Positions 46,274-57,586 of a DNA stretch of 64,000 bases are shown here, piece by piece. The first letter of the stretch is position 1. Every line of letters begins with the position of its first letter. Made by a program: the position numbers and the translations under genes. The notes below the pieces were generated by a model. That model did not search any database, was not told where the DNA came from, and saw only the letters and a program-made list of their open reading frames with translations. This DNA is from Torymus aiolomorphi (Eukaryota; Arthropoda; Insecta; Hymenoptera; Torymidae): the NCBI GenBank assembly GCA_036365515.1, contig CM070876.1, forward strand, positions 93,877,300-93,941,299. Reading direction: 5' to 3'.

Positions 46274-47277
46274 TTATATAAATGCTTTACATGTTTGTAC
46301 AAGTGAGCCAGCGCCCATTGTTGGCACGACGGAGTATTTTTTGGTATTTTTTTTTACATTTTCATAAAATTTTACAAGTTCATCGTTTATGTGTGAATCA
46401 CACGAAAAGACATTACAAAATGTGCGTAAAGTGCGACCGCTACACATATAGCAAAGAAACAATACAATATTAGCCGCACACTTTAGAATTAACACTCAGA
46501 GTTTCTTCTCGTTCCACTTCAAGCTTGCACAATTTCTTCGAAGTCGATCGATATGATGTAGTGACACCGGAGCGAGTCCGTAGCTATCGAAATGTTCCTT
46601 TTGCGTTTTTGTCTATGTAGAACGCCACCCAGTGGGATCCAGACTTATCTAAGGTGTCAACATTGGTTACGACAGCGGCCGGGAAACTCAAGCTTATCGG
46701 GATGTGGTCAGCCGCGTATACACCTATGGAGTTTGCTCTGTGTCCACTAATGGTCCTCGTGATTTGTTTCGTATTCCTTTTATGCGTTTTAGCTAAACGT
46801 GTAATATATTTTGCTGTCGCTGTCACTTGATATTTTTGGGGTCACATCCACCTCGTCGCGCCTATCGTTTTCGTTCTCCTCCTCACCGGACTGCTCGAAG
46901 CCCAGCTGAAAACGGAGTAATCTTTCGCGCTGTTTCTCCTGATACTGATGAATGTTTCGGCCAAGTAAAGATTCCAGATGCAGGGTCTTCTCCTCGCTCT
47001 GTACGTAAATCCACCTTGCTGCTCTCGCAATGTTGAAGAGATTACGATGTAGCTGTCTGAGTGACACCTCACCCTCGCACCAGTTAATGTCGTGAATGTC
47101 GACGAAGCAGTAAGTGTTTGTAGTTTTTACGTCGTCAGGCAGATCACTGAAATTGCACGGTGGTTATACAATCCAGTGGTCGACAATGGGGTTCTGTAGG
47201 CAAATGATCACCACCTCCTTTGATAAAAACTACCTTTTGTCGTCGTGAAAACCTTGTAAGTCTACGACGTAATTCAT
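46274..47277 (-). pseudogene. Polinton/adintovirus-like gene: DVQGF-type domain and adenain-like cysteine protease, broken
   Basis: From an ATG at 47277 the minus strand opens NYVVDLQGF and, further on, DIHDINW and WIYVQSEEK. I know this layout from a family of uncharacterised insect proteins that may be exonuclease-like (inference). In-frame TAG near 47231 and TAA near 47176 interrupt it. From 46826 a frame reads IGVYAADHIP and SGSHWVAFYID (catalytic His), a frame change follows, then FDSYGLAP (Asp partner) near 46587, and later a Cys in SKVCG next to an in-frame TAA. This is the order of the adenovirus-type cysteine protease found in Polintons and adintoviruses. At least three disruptions make it dead. 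It is divergent from the ORF at 47484. Whether the two domains were one protein is not certain. Confidence 0.7.
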
Positions 47278-47483
47278 CACGCGTGTGTTCTCAGTGAGAG
47301 TCGAGAGAAAAATGAGACAAGAGACTGCATGCTCTCGCTCGATTCCTTGTACCTTGACTCTTACGTATCAATCGACTAGACAATCGTAGCTCGCGATAGA
47401 AAGGAGGGGATACGCGATCGAGAGAGAATGAGAACGAGCCGAGCTGAACCACCCTCAGTCAGTTGCTCTACTTTGTCAAAGTT
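47278..47483. promoter_or_regulatory. Shared divergent intergenic region
   Basis: A 206-bp gap between the two divergent start codons. On the plus side an arthropod-type initiator TCAGTCAG lies at 47457-47464, about 20 bp before the ATG. GA-rich and GCTCGC sequence fills the centre. A bidirectional promoter is plausible but inferred. Confidence 0.45.
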
Positions 47484-48358
47484 ATGACATTTTTACGTCT
47501 TAACGTTAAGACAGTATTTTTCAAAATGTATCGAAGAACGCTAGTGCCAAATTTACTGTTCAATTCGACTTACGCTCTCAATACCTCGTACTCCAAGTTA
47601 GTTTACATCGGCATAGATTACGCAGTTTGCTATCTTGGTCCCACCATCAGGTTCGGTGGCCATACACGGCCGGATAAATCTGTCACCCTGGATATTAACA
47701 GTTGGGACCAATTAAGAAAGCACTTCAAGATCTTCGGAAAGTATCTATGGAAGTCAGACAATTTTGTTGAGCAAGGCAAATATGAAAAAATATATTTGCC
47801 GCAACACGACATCGAATTGACCGCAGCCTACGACCACAGAACCATAGCATCACCGAGAGGCCCCCTAGCAACATCACCATCGTTCACCGAACGGGCCAAA
47901 CACCGAATACTCGACAGTTCGAGTTTGAAGACGACAATGCCAATCAGGAGACAGCCAGCACTACCAGTAAGGAACTTCCTGCAAAAAGAAAGAAGACGGA
48001 GAAGCCTCCGAAGATTATGATTCAGTATACAACTTTCTTTGGCTGCAAACAGTTCCGTGCGTGTATAGACTATAAATTAAAAAAGTTAGAGGAAATATCG
48101 GGGTTTCTGAACAGAGTTTTTGGTATAATGATCGATGTTATTAAATCGGAAGCAATTAGAAAAAATTACGTACATTTACTAGACCGAATGTTCATTGCCA
48201 TGATATTTAATGAACTAGAAGACAAAATGAAAAAACTTGCGCTAAATCAATTAAGGTTTGCAAATGTTAGCGAGAGTTCCCTCCAAATAAGGTCTTTGAA
48301 ATTATACGCCAAGTATTTAAAAATTCTAGAAAAAAATGTAGTGGCGTTAGAAGTTTAA
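47484..48358 (+). pseudogene. Unrecognised ORF with basic linker, divergent partner of the protease gene
   Basis: From ATG at 47484 the frame starts MTFLRLNVKTVFFKMYRRTL and contains VYIGIDYAVCYLGPTIRF, then GGHTRPDKSVTLDINSWDQL and YLPQHDIELTAAYDHRTI. Near 47855 the frame changes at a C-run; in the new frame there is an acidic FEFEDDN, a basic PAKRKKTEKPPK (nuclear-localisation-like), and a helical C-terminal domain to TAA at 48358 (FNELEDKMKKLALNQLRF). About 290 codons in total. I do not recognise a function. The apparent DNA-associated character (basic linker, helical tail) and its position facing a protease suggest a structural or replication role in a Polinton-like element, which is inference. 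A 3' fragment of a second copy lies at 34155-34680. Confidence 0.65.
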
Positions 48359-48389
48359 AAATCTAGAAAAATAATGTTTTTCTTTTATA

Positions 48390-48693
48390 TAATGAAAAGT
48401 ATTTCACACTTTTTTTATTTAAGGACCCCTTCCTTTATCTTCTCCTATGTACATCTCCAACTTCTCATTGCGCTAGTACTCATATATTTATATATGTAGT
48501 ATTATACATAAGTGATTCGTCGAAAGACCACCTAAAAGCCGACACTATGAGGCCCCCGTTCAGCAAGCCGCAGGAAAAACCAGAGGATACAGAACCTCTC
48601 ATCAGCAAGGCCGACAAGAAAGACTCTTGAACAAGCAAAAAATTTTCCTTTCACACCATTCCTTTCCCACCAATTCCTTCTCCTTCCGAAAAA
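48390..48693 (+). repeat. Conserved 3' flank of the element, shared with 34155-34440
   Basis: The reverse complement of 34155-34440 aligns across about 300 bp with substitutions and short indels, ending at GAAGGTT. It is part of the mobile unit and not of the ORF. Confidence 0.7.
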
Positions 48694-49424
48694 AAAGAAG
48701 GTTTGAAAGGGGGGAATTGTTTCGCTTTACAAATAGTTATAAGAATAAAAATTTTTTAAATGGAGTTGACGCAAGCTACTAAAAATGAAAAAAGAACCTA
48801 TCTTTCTTTTTGCTCTCGTCCACCGGATCTGGTGAATGTCCCGAGCATACAAAATAAGAAGGTGTTTCATCCTGGCTATTGGATTGGACTCATCAGTGAT
48901 GATCCAGTAGCCGTCATCAGACACCTGCCGCAAAGTGTTTATGCAGCTTACTTATAAGTATAGAGTATTATTTCTCATTTCGAGAAATCATACTCCATCT
49001 GGTGGTAAAACGACATATGTACTCAGTCGCTAATGTTTGAAAGGGGGGAATTGTTTCACTTTGCAAACAGTTATAAGAATAAAAATTTTTGAAATCGAGT
49101 TGACGCAAGCTACTAAAAATCAAAAAAGAATTTATCTTTCTTTTTTTTTATTTTTAGTAGCTTACGTCAACTCGGTAATTCGATCGGGGTCTACGCCGCA
49201 CTGTGTTTTATTTGGAAAAAATATGGACAAAATAAAATATCACGTGATCGCAAAGAGTGGCATTTTAAAGTCGAAGTAGTGCTGAATAGAGGAAAATTAT
49301 CCCGATGCATCGGAAATAAATTTTTAACCTTGAAATCAGAGGTCAAAGTTTAGACTTTTTGAAAAAAATGCTTTTCTCTTGTTTTGAACATAGTTAATCA
49401 ATTTTTTTTATTTTATTTAAGTGT
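48694..49424 (+). repeat. Direct repeat pair with G-run
   Basis: GTTTGAAAGGGGGGAATTGT starts a unit of about 110 bp at 48703 that recurs at 49032 (both contain GAGTTGACGCAAGCTACTAA). Between them lies unassigned sequence. The rest to 49424 is AT-rich with no gene. Confidence 0.65.
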
Positions 49425-49451
49425 GTGTGTGTGGTGTGTGTGTGTGTGTGT
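49425..49451. repeat. TG microsatellite, 3' side of LINE 2
   Basis: TG repeat directly after the 3' end of the minus-strand LINE. Confidence 0.9.
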
Positions 49452-49721
49452 GTTTTTTTCCGAAGAGTTGGAGAAATGCTTAATGCACTGATAGGAGCCG
49501 TACGGGACTCCCCTCGTGTGGGACTCCCCTGGCACGGGCCAGCGCCAGGTATACCCACTAAAACTCCACCTCTTATCTTCTTAGCTCAGTATCCCCGCGG
49601 TACAGCCGCAAAGCAATCCTTTGCGGGGGAGCGTATGGCTTCTGCCTACTCTTGTTGCATGAGGTCGTCATTTCTTGCATCTTGCAGCCCTTCCTGTACT
49701 TTTACTTCTTCCGTCTACTTC

Positions 49722-52621
49722 TTACCGCATCGTCCGGTCGTCAGCTTCGTGCCGCATCTCTCGTCTTCTTCTTCCTTCCTCGTCTTTCCTGACCTTTTTG
49801 AGTATGCTCGCCGCATAATTACTGACAGCGCTCCATCCATCCTCTGAAGTCAGCATCGTCGTCATAATAGACCCGGGAGTCACTCTGATCTGGAGATAAC
49901 TCTCGAGTTCTTCTCCCTCCTGTCGGTATCGCGAGCAGTCACAGAAGTCGTGCTCTGCATCTTCGTTTGCATCCAAACATACTGGGCAGCTTGGAGAGTC
50001 TTCTAGCTTAAATCGGTACAGGTAACCTCGAAAGCATCCATGTCCGGTGAGAAGTTGTGTGAGGTAGTAATTAACTTCCCCGTGTCTCCTGTCAATCCAG
50101 TCCTCTAACTTTAGTATGAGAAGATGTGTCCATCGCCCCTTTTCGCTGGCATCCCATCTTGCTTGCCGTACAGTCATCGTCTTCTTTCTTGTGACCTCCC
50201 AGATTTCCCTTCGGATGTTGTCGTTTGCACATCTTCTTGCTTCGTACACGTACTTTCTCTCCATGGCTAAGAGGTCAATGGGCGGTGTACCTGCTATGAT
50301 GCACACCGCCTCGTCCGATACCGTACGATAAGCCGACGCCACCCTTAACGCCATTCGCCTATACACGGTAGCCATCGCTCGTGCATAGGTTTTTACCAGC
50401 ATGGCATCAGCCCATACTGGGGTCCCGTACAGCATAATCGATGTGGTTACACTGACTAAGAGTAACCTTCGATTTTGACTTGCCCCTCCTACATTTGGCA
50501 TCAATCGTGATAGAGCGGCGCCCACTTTCACTGCCTTATCGCTCACAATTTCAAGGTGATGTTTGAATGTCAATCTTGCATCAATGGTGATGCCTAAGTA
50601 CTTGATGGTCGGTTGAGATACAACCTCATGTCCATCCACCATCAGTGTTACCGTCTCTAGCTTCTTCCTACTCGAAATCAGGATAACTTCTGTCTTGTGG
50701 CTGGCTAATTCTAGCCCTGTTTCTGTTAGCCAATCGTGTATTATACAAATTGCCTCGTCTATAGCTATGTCATCTGCAAATCCTATTACGGTTGCCCCTT
50801 CAGGTAGTCGTAGTCTAAGTACTCCATCGTACATGATATTCCAAGTCGGTGCACCAAGCACTGAGCCTTGGGGAACGCCTCCTGTGACTTCATAACTCTC
50901 GGTGCCATTCTCAGTGTCATAGTAAGATTCTGTCCTTCAAATAGTCGGACATCATCCTCCTTATATAGAGAGGCACATTTCGCTTTCGGAGCGCTTCATG
51001 TATTTTACTCCATTTGGCTGAGTTAACTGCATTTTTTACATCCAGTGTAACAATAGTGCAGTAATTCTTTGTTCCTCCTTTCCATCTGTCTCCATTTATC
51101 GCTGTTCGCGCAGTGTCAATTACCAGACCAGCTGCGTCCAGAGTAGAACGCTCCTTGCGAAAACCATACTGGTGCTCCGTCGGTCCTCCTGCGCCTTCAA
51201 TAGCCTGGTCGATTCTAACGCAGAGTATGCGTCTAGGATCTTCCCCGGTGTGTCCATCCTTTTGCCAGTAGCACCAAGCGCTGTGTCTTCCAAATAGTGG
51301 GGAATTTTCCCTCTTCGAGACATGAGTTGTACAAGTCTACAAAAACCTCTGGGTGTGCGCAGATAGCATGTTTCAATGCCATATTGGGAATGCCATCTGG
51401 GCCAGGAGCCTTCTTGTTTCCTACCCTTTTGCATACAGCTAGCAGTTCCTCCTTTGTGATTTGGGGAGAGGCGTCCTCACTTATCCCCGCTTCGATAACA
51501 CATGGTTCCTCCAGCTGTCTGGGGAACAGAGTAGTGACAATCCGGTGTAATAGTTCCGGGCACTTGGGAGGGGGTACATAGCTTCCCTTTATTTTCTTCA
51601 TCACCACCTTGTACGGTCGACCCCAGGGATCCAACTCTAACTCGTCCTGTAATTCTTTAACACACCGTCGTTTGCTGTCCCGGATTTTCTTCTTGAGTTT
51701 TCGTTTAGCGTCTTTCATTTCCTGATTTCGGGCTTCCACTATTTCCTGACCTCGACCAGTCTTGTAGTATTTGTTCCTTGCCCGTTGCTCCTCCCTCCTA
51801 GTTCGGTGACACTCGCTGCGGGCACTCTCGACGTCCATGTCCTACCAGTATACTGGTGGTCGCCTATGGCTGGTCACTCTTCTTGGCATAGCAGCGTCAC
51901 AGGCTCTAGTGATTATTTCCATCGCCAATTTCGCCTTATTGTTCGCCGTCCCAGACAGCTCCATTTCTTCCAGTGCCAACAGAAACATCTCCTTGTCATA
52001 GTCCTTCGTTTTCCAACCGACTCTCTTGGTCTGTACACTAACGCTGGATCCTTTTCTTGGTTTTCCTACTTCCATTATTATGGCCTGGTGATCACTATTT
52101 GTGTAGTGTTTACTCACTATCCATGTGTCAACTGCGCCAATAAGGCAGCTGCTAACATAAGTCAGATCTACCACAGACCCGGTGTCTCCTCTTCTAAAGG
52201 TGTAAGTAAATCCCTGGTTAACTAAGACCAAATCTAAGAGCCCGAATGCTTCCAATAGTATTCGACCTCTCTGATTTGTCCTTTGACTGCCCCACTCCAC
52301 AGCCCGAGCATTGAAGTCACCTGCAATCAGTATCGGTTTCCTTCCTGCAGCATCTTGCACAAGCCGATCTAACAGATGTTCGAAATGCTCGATTGACGCA
52401 TTGGGGGAAGCGTAGCAGCTGTAAATATGTATACCTGCTACCTTAACGCGTACAAATCCTTCTTCACGGTCTATCATTTTTTCCTGAAAAGCAGTATCAC
52501 CGCATGCCCAGATCGCTGCTTTACCGGTGCTGTCCATATCCCACGATGGTTCATCTAGATCTTTGTACTGTTCGCACACGATTACTATATCCACCTCTGT
52601 TTCGCGGACGTACTGATTCAA
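49722..52621 (-). pseudogene. LINE 2 ORF2 (endonuclease, reverse transcriptase, CCHC), broken
   Basis: Endonuclease 52621-51842 with IAGDFNARAVEWGS, VVDLTYV and NSDHQAI, ended by a TAG in place of a sense codon after PPVYW at 51844-51842. The same frame resumes at 51838 and runs through KAPGPDGIPN and QRLVLLAKG to about 51260. A frame change there, and shifts between 51230 and 50870, break the palm. From 50861 the frame is open to the end: FADDIAI retains the catalytic Asp pair, though the sequence just after it is shortened, HKTEVILIS, YLGITIDARL, and the C-terminal CPVCLDANEDAEHDFCDC (the fourth ligand pattern is C-x2-C-x8-H-x4-C-like). It is more complete than LINE 1 around the active site, yet still inactive. 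Confidence 0.87.
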
Positions 52622-52668
52622 TAGGTCCTGTGCAGTCGCACAATGATTTAGATTTCACTGCGCTATTT

Positions 52669-53963
52669 TCATTTTTTTCGTCTATCTAGTACTGCTACTG
52701 CCGCTCGGTAGATTGGGCATGCATAACTACCGGCAGCATGGTCCATTTTTCCTACTGCACCTTTCATCTCTCGTATTCTGCATACTACCCAGCCTATCCT
52801 GATTTTCTGCTTTACTATCATCTGTTGAGACATTTTTGATGACATTTGAATGAGAGCCGTCTGCGTATCACCGTATGCCTTCCCCAATGACTTTATTATC
52901 ATCTCCTCAGCTGGGGATAGATCGCTATCTTGGAACTCATTGCGTACCGCCTCTACAATGTCCTCCTTGCTGGTTAGTACATCAAGGTCCTTTATTTCAA
53001 AGACTCCTACGTCTTGTAGGGTCCTTACTTTGGTACCCTCTTCTAGCACTCCTTGTACCACTTGTTGAAGTTCCGTTGCCTTCCCTTCTGCTGTGCGTTG
53101 AAGTTCCAGAAGCAGGTTTCCAGTCGCCGTCTTGCGTACCCTGTTTACGCTTTCGCCAACTACCTTCAGTTTTGGATCCGCCTTCATCTTCCTCAAGATA
53201 TCAGCATATGACTCACCGTCGGCAGCCCTTATAATAAGGGCATCCGGTCGGGTTGGTCTTGTCCGTGGCGGTCTTTGGTTTCTGGTGCCTTTTTTACTTA
53301 AGGTACCATTGTTCCCTTTGCCTTTCTCTTTATTCTTCTTCTTCCTCTTCGTCTTCCGTGTTTCAGCCACCTCCCAAGGTGCCTCTTTGGCTAGGGTGGG
53401 CGGTGGGGACTGCGTCGTTGCCGCCTTTTTCGTTTCTTCCTGATCGTCGTGTCCTGCAGCGGTGATGTTCTCTAACGCTTATTAGGAGTCTGCTCCATCT
53501 GCCTCTAGACGAAGGAGGGAGAGGTTTGGCTCTCTCGATCCTTACTACTTCTGATCTTCGACTGAATACCTGCTTTGGTCTTCGTAAAGTCCTTTAGTGC
53601 TCTGCTAGTAGCCTTTGCCATAGTCTTCATCTCTGTGTGTATGTTTTTCTTATCCAAGATAAACGCCACCAGAGCTTCGACTTTCTCTTTAAGGAGCTTT
53701 AACGACCAAGTCTCTTTATCCTGCTACTTTCCTTGGTCTTCCATTTCGTACACTACTTCCATCTTTGCGTCTTCGCTCGTCTTTTGAGCCGCAGTAAGGG
53801 CGAAAAGTTTATCATCTCTATAGTATATGTGGCTCCCCCCAAAATCTGTGGAGCCTGCACCGACCACCGGGGCTTTCACCCGATCGGAATCGGTGGTGGG
53901 ATTAACCCCTCTACTGAAGGCACCCACTTGGGGTAATTCGTATGTCTCATTCACTACGTCCAT
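52669..53963 (-). pseudogene. LINE 2 ORF1, zinc knuckles deleted
   Basis: The ATG at 53963 starts the same N-terminal frame as LINE 1 (PTTDSDRVKAPVVGAGSTDF). Frame changes occur between 53720 and 53380. The main frame 53370-52669 has a Lys-rich start, then ESYADILRKMK and LLLELQR, the Gag core. Near the end, CRIREMKGAVGK jumps to HAAGSYACPIYRA: the CCHC knuckles expected between them, present in LINE 1, are missing. So an internal deletion is inferred. Confidence 0.82.
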
Positions 53964-54110
53964 GATTGGTTTGTGTTCGGTGTGCCTTCCCCTATCTAGT
54001 TTTGGTCCGCCCCGGGTATTTTATTTCCCCGGTGCCCTTCATATCTGACGCGCTTTCCCCTATCCGCCACCTGGGGAGGCACCTGATGCGAGACTAGCAA
54101 CTCGACACAG

Positions 54111-54236
54111 GGTGTGTGTGTGTGTGTGTATGTGTGTGTGTGTGCGTGGGTGCGTGGGTGCGTGCGTTCGTGCGTGGGTGCGTGCGTGCGTGCGTTGGTG
54201 CGTGCGTGCGTGCGTGCGTGCGTGTGTGCGTGTGTT
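54111..54236. repeat. GT/GC microsatellite, 5' side of LINE 2
   Basis: GTGTGT followed by TGCGTGCG runs; the reverse complement is the CA/CG type found around LINE 1. Confidence 0.95.
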
Positions 54237-54733
54237 TTTTTTATGTAAACTTTCTATATATTGAGTAGTATTCGGACGATTTTTGTCGGTCAAGGTTCAT
54301 TCTCTTCGTCTCGAGGAAAAAACTCGGTACCTTGGCGGATTTAAATTTTTATAACTTTTCATTTTTTTCATAACCATAAAACAATTTTGAATTTTTGAAC
54401 AAAAATTTATAATTTTTAAGGGGTGCCATACTCAATTTTTACCGACCGAGAGCATTAAAAACTTAGAGCAATGAACTCTTCGTTTTGCATTATTCACAAA
54501 AAAAAATAGATTATTATATCATGGGAGTAATGTGTAGTATCGCCACAGAATCACAATAGCGGCGACAGTATTGGCCTATGGTTTGGCCTTGTGCCTGTAT
54601 GCCCATGCGCATGTATGCGCCGCTCGTTTATCGTCGTAAAGTGACACGGCGACTCGGCGACGCCGGGGATGCGCGACGAAAATGACCGGGCCGATCTTCG
54701 GTCCATTACCGAGTGTATCGCGAGAAGATCAAG
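54237..54733. other. Unassigned; CpG-rich end next to a solo LTR
   Basis: AT-rich to 54540, then CpG-rich from 54590 (GACACGGCGACTCGGCGACG). It ends with CAAG at 54730-54733, the left target duplication of the solo LTR. Confidence 0.5.
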
Positions 54734-56510
54734 TGTTATGACCCGAGTCGGGGTCTGAAAGCAGAAGGGCGTTTCTGCAATGATCGCCAGGTTAACCAAT
54801 TAGAATTTGGAAACGTTGCTCAATTAAGCGCTAAAGCGCACAGAGTTTCGCGTAAATTGAAATAAACACTCACAAGAAGATTTAAAGTTAATGATGTAAT
54901 TTATTGATATAACTTGTAATTGAAATTAATAACGTTAATAATTTACAATAGTTCGTTTTAACGTGTTCATGGCTCTATATAAACTTAATCCGACAATAAG
55001 TTAGAGCCAAATTACGCGCATTGATGCAATATTGTTACAAAGCTTAGAGTGCTTGATAACTTTCGATTAAAAGCTCAACGGCACAACGGTACACGGTGAC
55101 AAGGACCAGACTAGTTGGCATGCCGATTGTTAGAGCTTCTGGGCGTAACATGCACAAGTGCAGCAGAGTACCAAGCTAGTTGGTAACGACCCAGGTCTAG
55201 AGCTACGAAGCGTCTCATGTGCTCGGTAGCGACTTGCTCTGGCGGCCCGGGGCTCTTCTTTTATATCCTTGACGCGGACCCTGATCCGTTGATGAGAGGG
55301 TATGGGAGGAGCCAGTTCCTCTAGTGGCGAAAAGCTGAATCCTCTTGAAGTCGGTTTCGAGGCCTATAGGTGCCTAGAAGGGCCGAGAGCTTCCCTCTCT
55401 TCTCTCAATCACGGGCGAGCTTCGTGGTGCGGGAACATCTGTGGATGCTCAAATCCTGGCCCAAAATCCCCTCTCGACTTGCGGCGCTTGTGCCTGCCTC
55501 CTGATTGGCTCTCCTCCGTAGACCGTTGCGCTCTGTGACGTAGTAGACCCCAGGTTGGTAGTGGGGTCAGTATGGTGTAGATGTTGTAGGATGCCAAGTT
55601 ACCTCAGAGGCCTCTCCCACTCTGAAGTAGAGAGAGCGGCGGTGGAGGGGCCTCAGACCTGAAAATAGGGTCGAGAGCGCCGAGCGAAGAATGGCGGTTG
55701 ATGGTGGAGGGGGTACTGATCTCTAATTGGCCGCTCCTCTCTGAAGGCCCGTTTACCACGTAGCCTCTTGAGTTGGTTGCGTCATGACCCACAGGCTGAT
55801 GCAACGTTGCCCACTGAATTGCTAGGGTTGGTTACTGCTGGTGACTCATAGCTCGATCCTCTCCGTACTCAACCGTCTTGCATTTCAGAGGCCTTCTGCT
55901 AATGGCCCTTCTCGGAATTGTTGACCTCGAGGAGGTTATTTATGTTCATGCTGCCTTTTTAACCGTCGCTGCATTTCTTCTTATCGGGTAGCCGTTATTG
56001 ATTTCCATCCATGATGAAATCTATACGGGGTCCTGAAAACAGAGCTTTACCCTACCTGAGCGAGCTTTTCCCTAATTATTATTATTATTACGGTTCGTCT
56101 CGAGTATTGATGATGTAATTATTATCTATTATTGAAATAGTTATTAATTTAATCGTAGATTACTACTGTTCGTTTAATTGTTATTGCAAATCTCAATTTG
56201 TTCATTAACGCGTTGACCTTACTATTGATAGTTGAATTATACGGGCGAATTACTATTTGTTAAAGGTGATTAGTTAATAAATTCATTATCGCTTGTTTAT
56301 CCTCGATTCCTATTCGAGTTATTGTTTATAACTTGGTTAATTAACTAATTAATATATAGATTCTACTATTGAAGTTTTAGATCGAGATCAATTATTATTA
56401 TTTAATTTATTATTTTATTTAACATTTATCAGAGATCAATATTCACGGCCCCATTGTAGAATTGCCTTTATATGTTGCACGACTCGTTTACGCAAACGTA
56501 GTTCATAACA
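54734..56510. mobile_element. Solo LTR (1777 bp) with CAAG target duplication
   Basis: Starts TGTTATG and ends CATAACA. CAAG stands directly before and after. No gag, pol or other domain is inside. The first 580 bp include an AT-rich part with TTGAAATAAACACTC and the next 700 bp are GC-rich. The minor ORFs in it (61-82 codons) have no family match. Four-base duplication is usual for Gypsy-type integration (established), so a Gypsy-class LTR is probable. Confidence 0.82.
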
Positions 56511-56514
56511 CAAG

Positions 56515-57586
56515 CAAGCTGAGTCAACAAGAATGCAGGTACAGTGCCTCGCTTGCTCTCTTTCTCCCTCTTTCTCACCCACCATGTGCGCGTGGCAGTC
56601 ATCGACGCCGTAACATCCAGCGCTCTAACACGCACGCACTTCGAGAGTTACGACGACGAAAGTACGAGTGCAGTGTCGTCGTTGCTGCTCCAGTGTCGAA
56701 GAAGACCTTCTGCTGCTGTTCACGATGTCCACGACAAGAACTTTGCCGCGGTCTTGCTGTCGTTGATCTACAACTACAGCTGCCAGATTTGGGGTTATGT
56801 TGTCCTTATCTACACATAGGTGATATAGGCGAGACCAGTGCATTCACACTTTATGGTTCTTCTCTGTTGTCTCATATTCCTTTCTTTCTTATTGTGCTAC
56901 GAGGGAGATGCATTGGGGAAGCTGTATACCTCTTTTCTGCCAGTCATTGTGCCTTCTTCTAGATCTCTGCTACAGCGCTATTGATGTTCGTCGAGCCCTT
57001 TAATAATCTAGATATGGTCTCTTTCTTGAGTAAGTATTATTTCAAGAAGTCACTGCTTTCGACCGTTGCTCTACCGTCTTTCTTTTCTTACAGGAGGGAC
57101 TAGCAAGCTTTCAAATCTGTATGAGGCTTCGTGAACTTGTCTTCACGTGCATTCTAAGGATGACTATATGTATGGTGAGTCGACTTCCAATTTTCTAGTA
57201 TTTTAAAATAATATCTAACCATCCTGTTTGAGTTGTAGTTTTAGGTGAGTCAATATGAGAGGAGGCAGAGACAACGAAGAACAGGGAGATGCGAGAGAGA
57301 CCATCAAGAGGCTATCCAAACTAAGTCTCCTGATTCGTTATTCATTGATGTGGTTGATATTTACTTTGAGGTAATGTGTTTTAGTATTTCTTTCAAAAGA
57401 GTAAGTATGAGAACGATGGAACTCCACATCTATAATGCATCTCTGGCATCTGATGTATTTTTAAGCTAACTATCTTTCTGAAGGTAGGTATAATTTAAGG
57501 GTGCCTTTCACTCCAAGACTCAACTTTTACCTATATTTTAATAGGTAATGTTAATTTGTAGGTTATATTAATATAGCTTAGCTAAA
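56515..57586 (+). ncRNA. Possible spliced non-coding transcript
   Basis: Several exon-like segments: 57094-57174 lies between an acceptor (TCTTTCTTTTCTTACAG) and a donor (ATG|GTGAGT), and 57245-57370 lies between TTTTAG and GAG|GTAATG. Upstream, 56515-56820 is CpG-moderate with a donor-like AATGCAG|GTACAG. The ORFs crossing it, one of 166 codons, look random, so a lncRNA or untranslated exons are more likely than a protein gene. With the LTR removed, it joins the CpG-rich segment at 54590-54733. Transcription is not shown by sequence. Confidence 0.3.

Larger units (their letters stand above)
49452..54110 (-). mobile_element. R1-clade LINE in an AC repeat (LINE 2)
   Basis: A second copy of the AC-associated family, about 4.66 kb, with TG repeats at both ends on the plus strand (49425-49451; 54111-54236). 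Read on its own strand, CA repeats precede the 5' leader (GTGTCGAGTTGCTAGTCTCG) and follow the 3' end (CGGAAAAAAACACACAC), the same polarity as LINE 1. The 3' part (49452-49721) keeps the CGCGGGG block. It is shorter than LINE 1 mainly because LINE 1 carries an insertion and this copy lacks the ORF1 knuckles. Confidence 0.9.

Noticed and set aside
46584..46826. Reading the His-box protease as a cellular SUMO protease
   Set aside because: The spacing of SGSHW, FDSYG and VCG and the neighbouring VDLQGF domain fit adenain-type proteases of mobile elements better. This remains open to a profile search.
48703..49150. GAAAGGGGGG read as a polypurine tract next to an LTR
   Set aside because: The motif is repeated in a direct pair without TG/CA termini, primer site or retroelement coding sequence.
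56462..56962. ORF of 166 codons as a protein gene
   Set aside because: Composition and overlapping frames look random and splice-like signals lie around it; kept only as possible non-coding sequence.
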